From: Alphaproteobacteria bacterium
GTDB lineage: Bacteria; Pseudomonadota; Alphaproteobacteria; Rhizobiales; Aestuariivirgaceae
Length of the DNA: 53,195 nt
Direction of reading: 5' to 3'
Assembly (NCBI GenBank): GCA_024642465.1
Contig: JAHEBA010000012.1
Span: forward strand, 1-53,195
The notes under the pieces were generated by a model that was not told the DNA's origin, did no database searches, and saw only the letters and a list, made by a program, of their open reading frames with translations. A program made the translations under genes and the position numbers. Positions 32,518-41,145 of the stretch are shown in pieces. The stretch's first letter is position 1. Each line of letters starts with the position of its first letter.

Positions 32518-33690
32518 ATGAACGCCCCAGTCGCCGGCCTCGCGGCCGTTGAAGCCGTACGCTTTTCTTCCACCATCGAAGACTACATCCGAGGCAAGCG
32601 ATTTGAGCGCCCGACGCTGGTGCTCGACACCTCCGCCGTGGCGCGTCACTACCGCTGGCTCAAGGCAGGCCTGGGCAATGCCCACGTCCACTATGCCGTT
32701 AAGGCCAACCCGCACCGCGAAATCCTGCGCACGCTCGTTGCCGAAGGCTCGAGCTTCGATGCGGCCTCGCGCGGCGAGATCGACCTTTGCCTCGAACTGG
32801 GCGCCCAGCCGCACCAGATCTCGTTCGGCAATACGGTCAAGAAAGTTTCCGACATCGCTCGCGCTCACGAGCAGGGCATCACTTTGTTCGCAGCCGACGC
32901 CGAGGAAGAACTCGACAAGCTGGGCGAGCATGCGCGGGGTGCGGAAGTTTATATCCGCGTCATCGTCGATGCATCCGAGGCCGACTGGCCGCTCAGCCGC
33001 AAGTTCGGCTGCGCACGCGACAAGGTCGTCTCCTTGCTGCACTACGCCCGCGAACGGGGCCTCAAGCCCGTGGGCCTGTCATTCCACGTGGGCTCGCAGA
33101 CCCGTCTGGCCTCCATGTGGCGCACGACGCTCGATCAGGTGGCTGCCGTCTGGCATGCCGCGCGCGCTGAAGGGTTCGAGCTGGACCTGCTGAACATCGG
33201 CGGCGGTTTCCCGGCCTTTTATGGCGAACAGGTCACCCACCCGATGATCTACGCCGCACAGGTCATGGAACTGGTCAACGAGCGTTTCGGCAACGTGCCG
33301 CGCGTCATGGCCGAGCCGGGCCGCGGCCTGGTTGCCGAGGCCGGTATGATCGCGGCTGAAGTGTTGCTGGTGTCCAAGAAGTCCGACATGGACACCCACC
33401 GCTGGGTGTATCTGGACATCGGCAAGTTCTCAGGCCTGGCCGAAACCATGGACGAGGCGATCCGCTACCAGTTCATCACCGACCGTGATCATGAAAACAC
33501 CGGTCCATGCGTGCTGGCCGGCCCGTCGTGTGACAGTGCCGACGTACTGTACGAGAAGCGCCCGGTTCAGCTGCCGCTTGGTCTCAAGGCCGGCGACCGC
33601 ATCATCATCCGCAATTGCGGCGCCTACACCTCGACCTACTCTTCGGTCTGGTTCAACGGCTTCCCGCCGCTGGACGTGGAAGTGATCTGA
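32518..33690 (+). CDS. Ornithine decarboxylase, type III PLP-dependent
   Basis: A 390-residue fold-type III (alanine racemase-like) decarboxylase making putrescine from ornithine, possibly also acting on lysine. K62 in HYAVKANP binds pyridoxal phosphate. HVGSQT, the glycine loop NIGGGFP, the phosphate-binding EPGRGLVAEAG, and the catalytic cysteine block GPSCDSADVL are all present. ATG 32518 follows GGAG at 32508-32511. The long leader with an arginine-rich upstream ORF argues for ornithine as the sensed and used amino acid. The last 55 bases overlap the convergent DCC gene. Confidence 0.9.
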   Translation: MNAPVAGLAAVEAVRFSSTIEDYIRGKRFERPTLVLDTSAVARHYRWLKAGLGNAHVHYAVKANPHREILRTLVAEGSSFDAASRGEIDLCLELGAQPHQISFGNTVKKVSDIARAHEQGITLFAADAEEELDKLGEHARGAEVYIRVIVDASEADWPLSRKFGCARDKVVSLLHYARERGLKPVGLSFHVGSQTRLASMWRTTLDQVAAVWHAARAEGFELDLLNIGGGFPAFYGEQVTHPMIYAAQVMELVNERFGNVPRVMAEPGRGLVAEAGMIAAEVLLVSKKSDMDTHRWVYLDIGKFSGLAETMDEAIRYQFITDRDHENTGPCVLAGPSCDSADVLYEKRPVQLPLGLKAGDRIIIRNCGAYTSTYSSVWFNGFPPLDVEVI

Positions 33691-34064
33691 CCGTCGCGGG
33701 CTGCAATCATCGATTGCAGCCACGGACGCACCGGCAAAAAGGCCCGGTAGGCCAGCTCGAGCAGATGCACGATGCCGGGCAGCCGGGCCAACCGCCCCGC
33801 CCACGCAAAGGCGGGCAACCAAGTCCACAATTCCGCAAAGGCCGCCGCGCCGGACTTGATCTCGCCATGTGCGTTGCGCACGTGAAACCGCTTCATTGCC
33901 GTCGTGCATTCCAGACCAGGCGCCACGCATGCGTCGCCTGAAATCGACGATACGTCCTGCCAGTCGATGGCGTCCGCCCCGCGCTGGCGCTGGTAGAAGC
34001 CGATCTCGCGCCGGCACAATGGACACGATCCGTCATAGAAAACGGTGGGCTTGCTGTTGCTCAT
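33636..34064 (-). CDS. DCC family thiol-disulfide oxidoreductase-like protein (DUF393)
   Basis: A 142-residue protein with the family signature FYDGSCPLCRREIGFYQRQ at residues 9-27, containing the C-x2-C pair of predicted thiol-disulfide exchange proteins. The conserved D-W-x-D (IDWQDV) and the membrane-proximal LPAFAWAGRLARLPGIVHLLELAYR segment follow. It is last in the minus-strand run nadE-amine oxidase-gltX-DCC. Its 3' end overlaps the decarboxylase coding end by 55 bases; an earlier stop is not available, so one or both ends are genuinely antisense. Confidence 0.85.
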   Translation of the reverse strand: MSNSKPTVFYDGSCPLCRREIGFYQRQRGADAIDWQDVSSISGDACVAPGLECTTAMKRFHVRNAHGEIKSGAAAFAELWTWLPAFAWAGRLARLPGIVHLLELAYRAFLPVRPWLQSMIAARDGQITSTSSGGKPLNQTEE

Positions 34065-34109
34065 GGCCCTTCAACGCGGGCACGGGCAGCGGGGTTGCCT
34101 GTGGCAGGC

Positions 34110-35444
34110 CTAGCCCCACAGCCTGTCTTCAATGCGCCGCCGCCCCATCAAGGGTAGCAACGCGGCCAGTTCCGGCCCGTGCGGCTGGCCGGTGAGTGCA
34201 AGGCGCAGCGGCATGAACAGCCCCTTGCCCTTCCGGCCCGAGGCCTCTTTCACGGCGTCGGTCCAGGTTTTCCAGGTGGTGTCATCCCACGGCTCGGGCG
34301 GCAACGCGTGCGCAGCCTGCGAAATGAACTCACGGTCTTCATCCGCCACCACGCCCGGCGCATCGCCAAACACGATCGAGTACCAGCCCTCGGCCTCGCC
34401 CACCCTGGTCAGGTTGCCGCGAATGGCAAGCCAGAACGCCTCGCCGCCATCGGCATGCAGCGCATGCAGCCGCTCGCGCACGGCGTCGTAGGCCAGCTCA
34501 TGCACGATGCGGGCGTTCAGGTTCTCAAGCTCGGCCATGTCGAACCGGCCCGGCGCGCGCGACAGCTTCGACAGGTCGAACACGTCGAGCAGCGTGTCCA
34601 TCGAGGTGTGCGGTTCGATTGCCTCGGACGTGCCAATCAATGCGCCGTGGCTGACCACGGCCATCGGCTCCAGCCCTCCCTCGCGCATCTCGGCAATCGC
34701 CAGTGAGCCCAGTCGCTTCGACAGGCCCTTGCCGTCCGCACCGACCAGCAGCGAGTGGTGCGCGAACGCCGGCGCCTTGCCGGCCAGCGCCTCGAAAATC
34801 TCGATCTGCACGGCGGCATTGGTCACGTGGTCTTCGCCGCGGATCACGTGGGTTATTCCCATGTCAATGTCGTCGACGACAGAGGGCAGGGTGTAGAGGT
34901 ATGACCCGTCCTCGCGGATCAGCACGGGATCCGACAGCGAGGCCGTGTCGATGCGGGTTTCGCCGCGCACGAGATCGGTCCAGACCACCTCGCGCTGGTC
35001 CAGCTTGAAACGCCAGTGCGCCTTGCGGCCTTCCGCTTCCAGCTTCGCGCGCTCGTCATCGGAGAGGTTCAGGCCGGTGCGGTCATAAACCGGCGGCAGG
35101 CCGCGCGCGAGCTTGCGCTTGCGCTTGTACTCAAGCTCTTCGGCTGTCTCGTAGCAGGCATAGAGCCGGCCATCAGAGCGCAGCTTGTCGGCCGCAGCAT
35201 CGTACAGCGCGAAGCGCTCCGACTGGCGGTATACGGCGTCTGGTGCAAGGCCCAGCCATACGAGATCATCGGCGATGCCGTCGGCGAACTCCTGCGTGGA
35301 GCGCTCGAGATCGGTGTCGTCATAGCGCAGGATGAAGCGGCCACGGTCTTTGCGGGCGAACAGCCAGTTGAGAATGGCGGTGCGCGCATTGCCAATGTGG
35401 ATGCGGCCGGTGGGCGAGGGGGCGAAGCGGACGGTGGTGGTCAT
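34110..35444 (-). CDS. gltX: Glutamyl-tRNA synthetase
   Basis: A 444-residue class I aminoacyl-tRNA synthetase charging glutamate. The HIGH-type motif is in [18 protein letters not shown] (residues 7-24), the KMSKS-type loop is [10 protein letters not shown] (around residue 240), and the helical anticodon-binding domain fills the C-terminus. It is somewhat shorter than the main bacterial enzyme (about 470) and lacks the zinc-cysteine cluster in the insert ([13 protein letters not shown] has one cysteine). Alphaproteobacteria often carry two glutamyl-tRNA synthetases with divided tRNA preference; this looks like the shorter second type, but I cannot see the other copy. It follows the amine oxidase gene by 9 bases. 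Confidence 0.93.
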   Translation of the reverse strand: MTTTVRFAPSPTGRIHIGNARTAILNWLFARKDRGRFILRYDDTDLERSTQEFADGIADDLVWLGLAPDAVYRQSERFALYDAAADKLRSDGRLYACYETAEELEYKRKRKLARGLPPVYDRTGLNLSDDERAKLEAEGRKAHWRFKLDQREVVWTDLVRGETRIDTASLSDPVLIREDGSYLYTLPSVVDDIDMGITHVIRGEDHVTNAAVQIEIFEALAGKAPAFAHHSLLVGADGKGLSKRLGSLAIAEMREGGLEPMAVVSHGALIGTSEAIEPHTSMDTLLDVFDLSKLSRAPGRFDMAELENLNARIVHELAYDAVRERLHALHADGGEAFWLAIRGNLTRVGEAEGWYSIVFGDAPGVVADEDREFISQAAHALPPEPWDDTTWKTWTDAVKEASGRKGKGLFMPLRLALTGQPHGPELAALLPLMGRRRIEDRLWG

Positions 35445-35453
35445 GGATTGCGA

Positions 35454-37343
35454 TCAGCCTTTCGCAGGCACGTCCATGGCGGGGTTCTCATTGAAGAAGC
35501 CGGATGGCATCCAGTGGAACCCGACATAGACGACAGGCTGCACCGGCCAGTCTTCCGGCCGTGCCAGATGGTGATAGTTCAACGTGTACCATACCACGAT
35601 GTCGGTGTTGTCGACGTTGCGGTTCTGCCTCGTCCACACCGGCAGGCCATCTTCGCCCTTCGACTGGTTGGGGTACCAGCCGGCGGAGAACCGCTCGCGC
35701 GGCTGATAAGGCGTCACCCACAGGTGCTTGAACATGAAGCCTGCACGCTTCGCCATCCACGAATCCTCGTGCAGGAACGGCAGGGCATTGGTACCCGGCA
35801 CAAGCTTGTAGCCCACCGGCGCGCCATGGGTGTTGAGCTTGTTCGGGTTGATGACCTTCCAGAACCGCGCCGAGGCGAAGTCCATCTCGCGCTGGGCTTC
35901 CGCCTCGGTCTTCAGTGCCCTTACGCGCGTGGCCATGCCGTTGCCATACGGGTTTTCCGGCCCCTTGGGCATCTTGTCGAAATTGATCTCGGTTGCCGTA
36001 TTGGCATCGCCGTCGATCGCCATGTCGAAGCGGAACGAGAATACGTGCTGGTGCACGTCGGAGGTCACGCCGTCCGTCATCACCGGGCCATAGGTCGTGC
36101 CGGTGTCGCTGGTCAGGGCCGTTGGCATCGGAATGCCGGTCGCCTTGATTTCGACCCCGATATTGCCGTCCTGGTAGAAGTACCAGAAGAAGCCGTAGAT
36201 ATAGTTGCCTATGGTGCACACCGACGAGATCACCAGCCGCCGTGACCGCGCCACGCTGGTCTGACCGGTCGTGAAGTCGGAAAACTTCCACAGCATGCCG
36301 AAGTCTTCCTCGTGCATGCAGATGGCATTCCTGATGGTGCGCGCAGCACCCGTCCAGTCGTGCACAGCCGCATCGAAATAGTGGATATGGCCGAGACAGT
36401 CACAGCCGAGCTTCAGGCTGTCGGTCAACTGGCCGATGCCGTACTCCCCGGTATCGAAGGCGTTGCGCCTGAACTTGCCGCGCCCCGGGTTGCCATAGGG
36501 CACCACCATTTCCGCCATTGAGGCGCGATGCATGATCGGGCGCAGCCTGCCGCCGTCCTCATAGCCGATCTGGTGCAGCACCAGTCCTTCGCGCAGGTCG
36601 AAGCCCACCCGGATGTGCCACTTCTGCCAACGCACTAGCCAGCCATCCACGCTGAAGCTGGGGCCGTCCGGCTGGGTAATGTCGAGCCGATTGATGTCCG
36701 TGCGCAGGTTGTGCTTTCGCCGGATGCGCGAGCCCGATGGTGGCAGCTCCTGTGCGCCGAAATCGTCGATCCGAACCAGCTTACGGCGGTTGAGGTCGAT
36801 CACCGGGTGCAGGTTGGCGATGGGCCGCGCGTAGGGGTTGTCACCCTTATCGTTGGCAACCCAGCAATGGCCATAGGCCAGCCGCTCGCCATCTTCGCCC
36901 TCGATGCCGAAGTATCCCGCTGACCAGGGCTCTACGAGAACCTTGCCGAGGTCGGTGATGCCACGCTTTGCCAGCGCAGCCTGAAACGTCTCGTCGGCCA
37001 GCGCAATCTCGCCGCCCATGACGAACTCGTCCGGGCCGATGCGCGCCTGCACGCCGTCGATCTTTTCCCAACGCTTGATGGCGCAGCCGTCGTCGAGGTC
37101 TACCGACGCCTCGATGGTGGCATTGTTGGCAGGCTCGTAGCAAGTTATAAAAGCCGTCCGCGCCGGCCGTGGGCCGGTCCCTGCCTCGTAGTCCCGCAAC
37201 TGCGCCTTGACGGGCTCATCTAGGGTGATGGTCTCGAACCAGCCGCCCGGGTGCAGCTTCCCGCTGGTCCGGATTGCAGCCGTGACCTGGTCAATCTCGC
37301 CAGCGGTGAGCGGGTCGAGCGAATGGGAGGTCGTACTGGTCAT
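35454..37343 (-). CDS. Primary-amine oxidase (copper/topaquinone)
   Basis: A 629-residue copper amine oxidase that converts primary amines to aldehydes with ammonia and hydrogen peroxide. The topaquinone precursor is Y381 in GNYIYGFFWYFYQDG. The catalytic base is D297 in AFDTGEYG. Copper histidines are in DVHQHVFSFRFD and in the later NYHHLARPEDWP. No signal peptide is seen, so it is probably cytoplasmic, unlike periplasmic TynA. The start overlaps the nadE stop by 4 bases (ATGA). Putrescine from the nearby decarboxylase is one possible substrate, but they are on opposite strands. Confidence 0.92.
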   Translation of the reverse strand: MTSTTSHSLDPLTAGEIDQVTAAIRTSGKLHPGGWFETITLDEPVKAQLRDYEAGTGPRPARTAFITCYEPANNATIEASVDLDDGCAIKRWEKIDGVQARIGPDEFVMGGEIALADETFQAALAKRGITDLGKVLVEPWSAGYFGIEGEDGERLAYGHCWVANDKGDNPYARPIANLHPVIDLNRRKLVRIDDFGAQELPPSGSRIRRKHNLRTDINRLDITQPDGPSFSVDGWLVRWQKWHIRVGFDLREGLVLHQIGYEDGGRLRPIMHRASMAEMVVPYGNPGRGKFRRNAFDTGEYGIGQLTDSLKLGCDCLGHIHYFDAAVHDWTGAARTIRNAICMHEEDFGMLWKFSDFTTGQTSVARSRRLVISSVCTIGNYIYGFFWYFYQDGNIGVEIKATGIPMPTALTSDTGTTYGPVMTDGVTSDVHQHVFSFRFDMAIDGDANTATEINFDKMPKGPENPYGNGMATRVRALKTEAEAQREMDFASARFWKVINPNKLNTHGAPVGYKLVPGTNALPFLHEDSWMAKRAGFMFKHLWVTPYQPRERFSAGWYPNQSKGEDGLPVWTRQNRNVDNTDIVVWYTLNYHHLARPEDWPVQPVVYVGFHWMPSGFFNENPAMDVPAKG

Positions 37344-39001
37344 GCCTTGTCACGAAAGCCGTTGGTGATCGGGTAGCGCCGTTCCTTGCCGAAGGCGCGG
37401 CGGGTGATCTTGACCCCCGGTGCCGCCTGCCGGCGCTTGTACTCGGCAATGTAGAGCAGGTGCTGGATGCGCTCCACCGTGGCCTTATCGTAGCCCTTCT
37501 CCACCAGTTCGGTGAGCGAGGTCTCGCCTTCCACCAGGCCGTCGAGAATGGCGTCGAGCACGTCGTAGGGCGGCAGCGAGTCCTGGTCGGTCTGGTCCGG
37601 GCGCAGCTCGGCCGATGGCGGTCGGGTGATGATGCGCTCGGGGATGACCCGGCCAGCAGGTCCGCGAAGCCCGGTGGCATCCGACTGGTTGCGCCACTTC
37701 GCCAGCGCATAGACGTCGGACTTGTAAACATCCTTGATCGGATTGAAGCCGCCGTTCATGTCGCCATAGAGCGTGGCATAGCCGACAGACATTTCCGACT
37801 TGTTGCCGGTGGTCAGTACCATCGAAGCGAACTTGTTGGAGATCGCCATCAGGATGGCGCCGCGGGTGCGCGACTGAATGTTTTCCTCCGTCACGCCCTC
37901 GGTGGTGCCTTCGAACATCGGCCCCAGCGCATCGAGAAAGCCCTCGACCGGTGCCTTGATCGGCACCACGTCATAGCGCACGCCAAGCGCTTCAGCGCAG
38001 GCCTCGGCGTCCTCGAGGCTGATCTTCGCCGTGTATTCGTAAGGCAGCATCACGCAGTGCACCTTGTCCGGCCCCAGCGCATCCACCGCCATGGCCGCGA
38101 CGACGGCTGAGTCGATGCCGCCCGACAGGCCCAGCACCACGCCGTCGAACCGGTTCTTCTTCACGTAGTCGCGGGTGCCGAGCACGCAGGCGTGCCATAT
38201 CTCTTCGTAGCCAACCAGCTGCCGCGCGGTTGCCGCTGGGGCGCAGCGCCAGCCATCATCGGTGCGGCTCCACTCGGTGAGCAGCATCCCTTCCTCGAAC
38301 TCCGCCATCTGGCATGCAAGCGACCGGTCGGCGTTGAGCACGAACGAGGCGCCGTCGAACACCAGCTCGTCCTGCCCGCCTACCTGGTTCAGGTAGATCA
38401 TCGGCAGGCCAGTTTCGGTGACGCGGGCGACAACGAGGTTCAGCCGCACGTCCTGCTTGTCGCGCTCGAACGGAGAGCCATTCGGCACAATCAGAAGCTC
38501 AGCGCCGGTTTCCTCCAGCGTCTCGCAAACCTCTTCCGTCCAGATGTCCTCGCAGATCGGTACGCCGAGGCGCACGCCGCGAAAATTAACCGGACCCGGG
38601 GCAGGGCCTGCCTCGAACACCCGCTTTTCATCGAAAACGCCGTAATTGGGCAAATCGTGCTTGTAGCGCACTGCCGAAACCTTGCCACCGTCCAGCAGGA
38701 TCGCGGCATTGTAGACTTTGCCGTCTTCCGGCCACGGCGCCGTAACCAGCATGCCCGGTGCGCCATCTGCGGTCAGCGATGCGAGGTCTTCGACCCTTCT
38801 TCGGCACGCCCTCACAAAGGCCGGTTTCAGCACCAGGTCTTCAGGCGGGTAACCCGAAATGAACAGTTCCGGAAACACCACAAGGTCAGCCACGGCCCTG
38901 ACCGCTATGTCATGGGCATCGCGGGCCTTTTCCACATTGGCGTCCAGCGCGCCAACCGTTGGGTTAAGCTGCGCCAGCATGATCTTGAGAGTGTCAACCA
39001 T
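37340..39001 (-). CDS. nadE: Glutamine-hydrolysing NAD+ synthase
   Basis: A 553-residue two-domain enzyme making NAD+ from nicotinic acid adenine dinucleotide, glutamine and ATP. The N-terminal nitrilase-like glutaminase has its catalytic triad in FPELFISGYPPEDLV (Glu), a Lys near residue 115 (RYKHDLPNYGVFDE), and Cys in GVPICEDIWTEE. The C-terminal synthase has the P-loop-like LGLSGGIDSAVVAAM near residue 295. It is the first gene of the minus-strand group and overlaps the amine oxidase start by 4 bases. The 163-base gap upstream separates it from the divergent sensor gene. Confidence 0.94.
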   Translation of the reverse strand: MVDTLKIMLAQLNPTVGALDANVEKARDAHDIAVRAVADLVVFPELFISGYPPEDLVLKPAFVRACRRRVEDLASLTADGAPGMLVTAPWPEDGKVYNAAILLDGGKVSAVRYKHDLPNYGVFDEKRVFEAGPAPGPVNFRGVRLGVPICEDIWTEEVCETLEETGAELLIVPNGSPFERDKQDVRLNLVVARVTETGLPMIYLNQVGGQDELVFDGASFVLNADRSLACQMAEFEEGMLLTEWSRTDDGWRCAPAATARQLVGYEEIWHACVLGTRDYVKKNRFDGVVLGLSGGIDSAVVAAMAVDALGPDKVHCVMLPYEYTAKISLEDAEACAEALGVRYDVVPIKAPVEGFLDALGPMFEGTTEGVTEENIQSRTRGAILMAISNKFASMVLTTGNKSEMSVGYATLYGDMNGGFNPIKDVYKSDVYALAKWRNQSDATGLRGPAGRVIPERIITRPPSAELRPDQTDQDSLPPYDVLDAILDGLVEGETSLTELVEKGYDKATVERIQHLLYIAEYKRRQAAPGVKITRRAFGKERRYPITNGFRDKA

Positions 39002-39164
39002 GCCGCCCTCTTAGCCGTATGTTTCGCGCCCGGCAATCATTGGTTTAAGATTTTTTCGTACCATGATCTAATAGTGGTGCCGGGGGTCGATGGGCTGAAT
39101 TGGGAGAGATGGCTCATGTGTTCCCTGCACCTGGATTTGCAACCCCCGGACCGGATCTCTCCAT

Positions 39165-40280
39165 ATGCAGCAGGCTCGACTCAAAGGGACGGATAATGGC
39201 GCGGCGGCAACAGCACTGTTGCAGGCGATGCTCGAAGCCGTCGACACCGGTGTCGCCGCATTCGACGATCAAGGCTGCCTGCTGGCAGGCAATGGCCTCT
39301 TCATTACGATGCTTGACCGTGCCGGCCTTTTGTCGCCCGGCCACGCTGGAGTTGAACCGGACCGGCTGGGCGGTGTGGCGTTGAATGACCTGGCGCCCGG
39401 GCTTGCGGACCGTCCTGCCCAGGTTCGCGGACCCGGTGGACGCGTGTTCGACATTTCCTACAAGACCGACCCGGCAGGACTGGATGGCACGCTGATCCAG
39501 CTGCTGGATGTCACGGGCCGGGTGATCGATGCTGGCGCCGTCGATGAGGCGAGGCTGAAGGCCGAGCAGATCGAGCACGCCCGCAACGCGTTCGTGTCCC
39601 AGGTGGCGCACCACTTCCGCACGCCGCTTCACGTCATTCTGGGATATGTCGATCTTCTTGCCAACGCCGAGCCAGGCAGCCTCGATCCGGCCGCCCGCAA
39701 CTCGTATCTGGATTTCATTCGCGAATCTGCTGCCGCGCTGCTGCTCAACATGAACGAGATGATGGAAATCATCCGCCTGCAAAGGGGCGAACTGCCGGTG
39801 GAGCTCGAGATTCGCGACCTCGGCCAGCTTGTCGGTTCTGCCGTGCAGGAGGTGCAGGCCGACCTGGATGCGGAGCAAGCTGTGCTGGATTCCGCCGCCG
39901 CAGTCGCCGATCTCACCGGGGTTCGCTCCAATATCGATGTGCGTCTGGCGCGACGGGGCATCAATTCGCTGTTGCGCACCTGTGCGGTTCTGGGCGGCCA
40001 GGGCTGCCAGCTGGAGCTTTCGTCCGGCGCGTCCGGCGCGGACAAGGCCAGGCTGAACCTGTCGTTCCACACCGGCCGCGCAAGCCCCGAAGATGTCGTG
40101 GCCTCCGTCGATCTGCACGAACCGGTCAAGGAGATCAGCCTGACCGGCCGGGCCAGCGGTTACGGTATCGTTCTCGCCGTGCTGCTGCTCAAGGCGTGCA
40201 ATGTGCAGGTTGCAGTCGAAGCGGGCGAAGGCAGTCTCGTGGTCATTACGATCAGCTTTGATGCCATATCAAGAAATTGA
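39165..40280 (+). CDS. PAS-HisKA sensor kinase-like protein with degenerate ATPase domain
   Basis: A 371-residue protein. Residues 15-125 look like a PAS sensor (MLEAVDTGVAAFDDQGCLLAGN). A dimerisation/phosphoacceptor helix with a proper H-box follows, VSQVAHHFRTPLHVILGYVDLL (near residues 145-166). The C-terminal region should be the ATP-binding domain, but only remnants remain: no N-box with two asparagines, no D-x-G-x-G G1 box, and a weak G2 (GYGIVLAVLLLKA). It therefore probably cannot phosphorylate itself. No response regulator is adjacent; a GntR gene follows after 131 bases. It may be an enzyme-dead partner of another kinase. Confidence 0.75.
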   Translation: MQQARLKGTDNGAAATALLQAMLEAVDTGVAAFDDQGCLLAGNGLFITMLDRAGLLSPGHAGVEPDRLGGVALNDLAPGLADRPAQVRGPGGRVFDISYKTDPAGLDGTLIQLLDVTGRVIDAGAVDEARLKAEQIEHARNAFVSQVAHHFRTPLHVILGYVDLLANAEPGSLDPAARNSYLDFIRESAAALLLNMNEMMEIIRLQRGELPVELEIRDLGQLVGSAVQEVQADLDAEQAVLDSAAAVADLTGVRSNIDVRLARRGINSLLRTCAVLGGQGCQLELSSGASGADKARLNLSFHTGRASPEDVVASVDLHEPVKEISLTGRASGYGIVLAVLLLKACNVQVAVEAGEGSLVVITISFDAISRN

Positions 40281-40368
40281 TATCACTTAATAAACTCGAT
40301 TTCTGAACAACCTGCACCACAATGCGGAATGCCGACTCCGCGACATGCCGAACGTGTGCGATATCTCT

Positions 40369-40390
40369 GGTACGTGGTATACCAAGTACC
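40369..40390. promoter_or_regulatory. GntR-type palindromic operator upstream of the GntR gene
   Basis: The core TGGTATACCA (40375-40384) is a perfect 10-bp palindrome. It is flanked by GGTAC (40369-40373) and GTACC (40386-40390), giving a 22-bp palindrome with a single mismatched pair. FadR/FCD-type GntR regulators bind such TGGTATACCA-like sites. It lies 22 bases upstream of the GntR start, consistent with autoregulation, and its core is repeated exactly at 46294-46303. Confidence 0.65.
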
Positions 40391-40411
40391 TGATACGGAA
40401 ACGCGCGCGTC

Positions 40412-41125
40412 ATGTCGAACCGGCTCAAACTGAAGCCTATAGGGACCAACTTCAGCCTCAAGGAGCATATCTATGAGGCGCTGAAGGAGGCCATATCCAA
40501 TGTCGACATCTATGCCGTCGATGCCAACCTGAAGCTGGACGAGCGTGCACTTGCCGAGCAGCTCGGCATTTCCCGTACGCCGGTGCGGGAAGCGCTGACG
40601 CGGCTTGAGCAGGAAGGGTTCGTCGAGGTCTTGTCGCGCCGTGGCGTGTTCATTCGCCGTCGCACGCTTGAAGACGTGCTGGACCTGATCGTCGTGTGGG
40701 CGGCGCTGGAAAGCATGGCGGCCCGGATGGCGGCGGCCAATGCCAGCAATGCGCAGATTGCGGCCCTGCGCAAGCATGCGGCCAAACACAGCGAGAGTTC
40801 GGCCCAGGCCGATCTCAGCGAGTATTCCGACGCGAATATCCGTTTTCACCAGATGATTCTGGAAATGTCCGGCTGCAAATTGCTGGCGCAGATGGCCGAC
40901 GGCCTCTTCGTCCACATGCATGCGGTGCGCCGGCGCGCAATCGAAGAGAACAACCGGGCCTCGCGCTCGGTCGTTGATCACCTCGGCATCATCGAAGCGC
41001 TCGAGGAGCGCGACGCTGAACTTGCCGCACAACTCGTGCGCAAACACACGATGCGGCTGCACGACCACGTGCGCCGTGCATGGAAGAAGCTCGAACATAG
41101 AGACCAGGAAGACAACGCCGGATAA
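40412..41125 (+). CDS. GntR family (FCD) transcriptional regulator, likely oxalate-module regulator
   Basis: A 237-residue regulator. The N-terminal winged helix-turn-helix contains KLDERALAEQLGISRTPVREALTRLEQEGFVE; the all-helical FCD effector domain follows (LVVWAALESMAARMAA, SDANIRFHQMILEMSGC, DHLGIIEALEERDAE). FCD domains usually bind a carboxylate ligand, often with a metal held by Asp and His residues. Immediately downstream (20 bases) is oxc. The palindromes at 40369-40390 and 46294-46303 would be its sites, so it probably controls both the oxalate genes and the transporter. Ligand oxalate or oxalyl/formyl-CoA is inferred. Confidence 0.88.
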   Translation: MSNRLKLKPIGTNFSLKEHIYEALKEAISNVDIYAVDANLKLDERALAEQLGISRTPVREALTRLEQEGFVEVLSRRGVFIRRRTLEDVLDLIVVWAALESMAARMAAANASNAQIAALRKHAAKHSESSAQADLSEYSDANIRFHQMILEMSGCKLLAQMADGLFVHMHAVRRRAIEENNRASRSVVDHLGIIEALEERDAELAAQLVRKHTMRLHDHVRRAWKKLEHRDQEDNAG

Positions 41126-41145
41126 CGGCGATGGAGGAGCACAAT

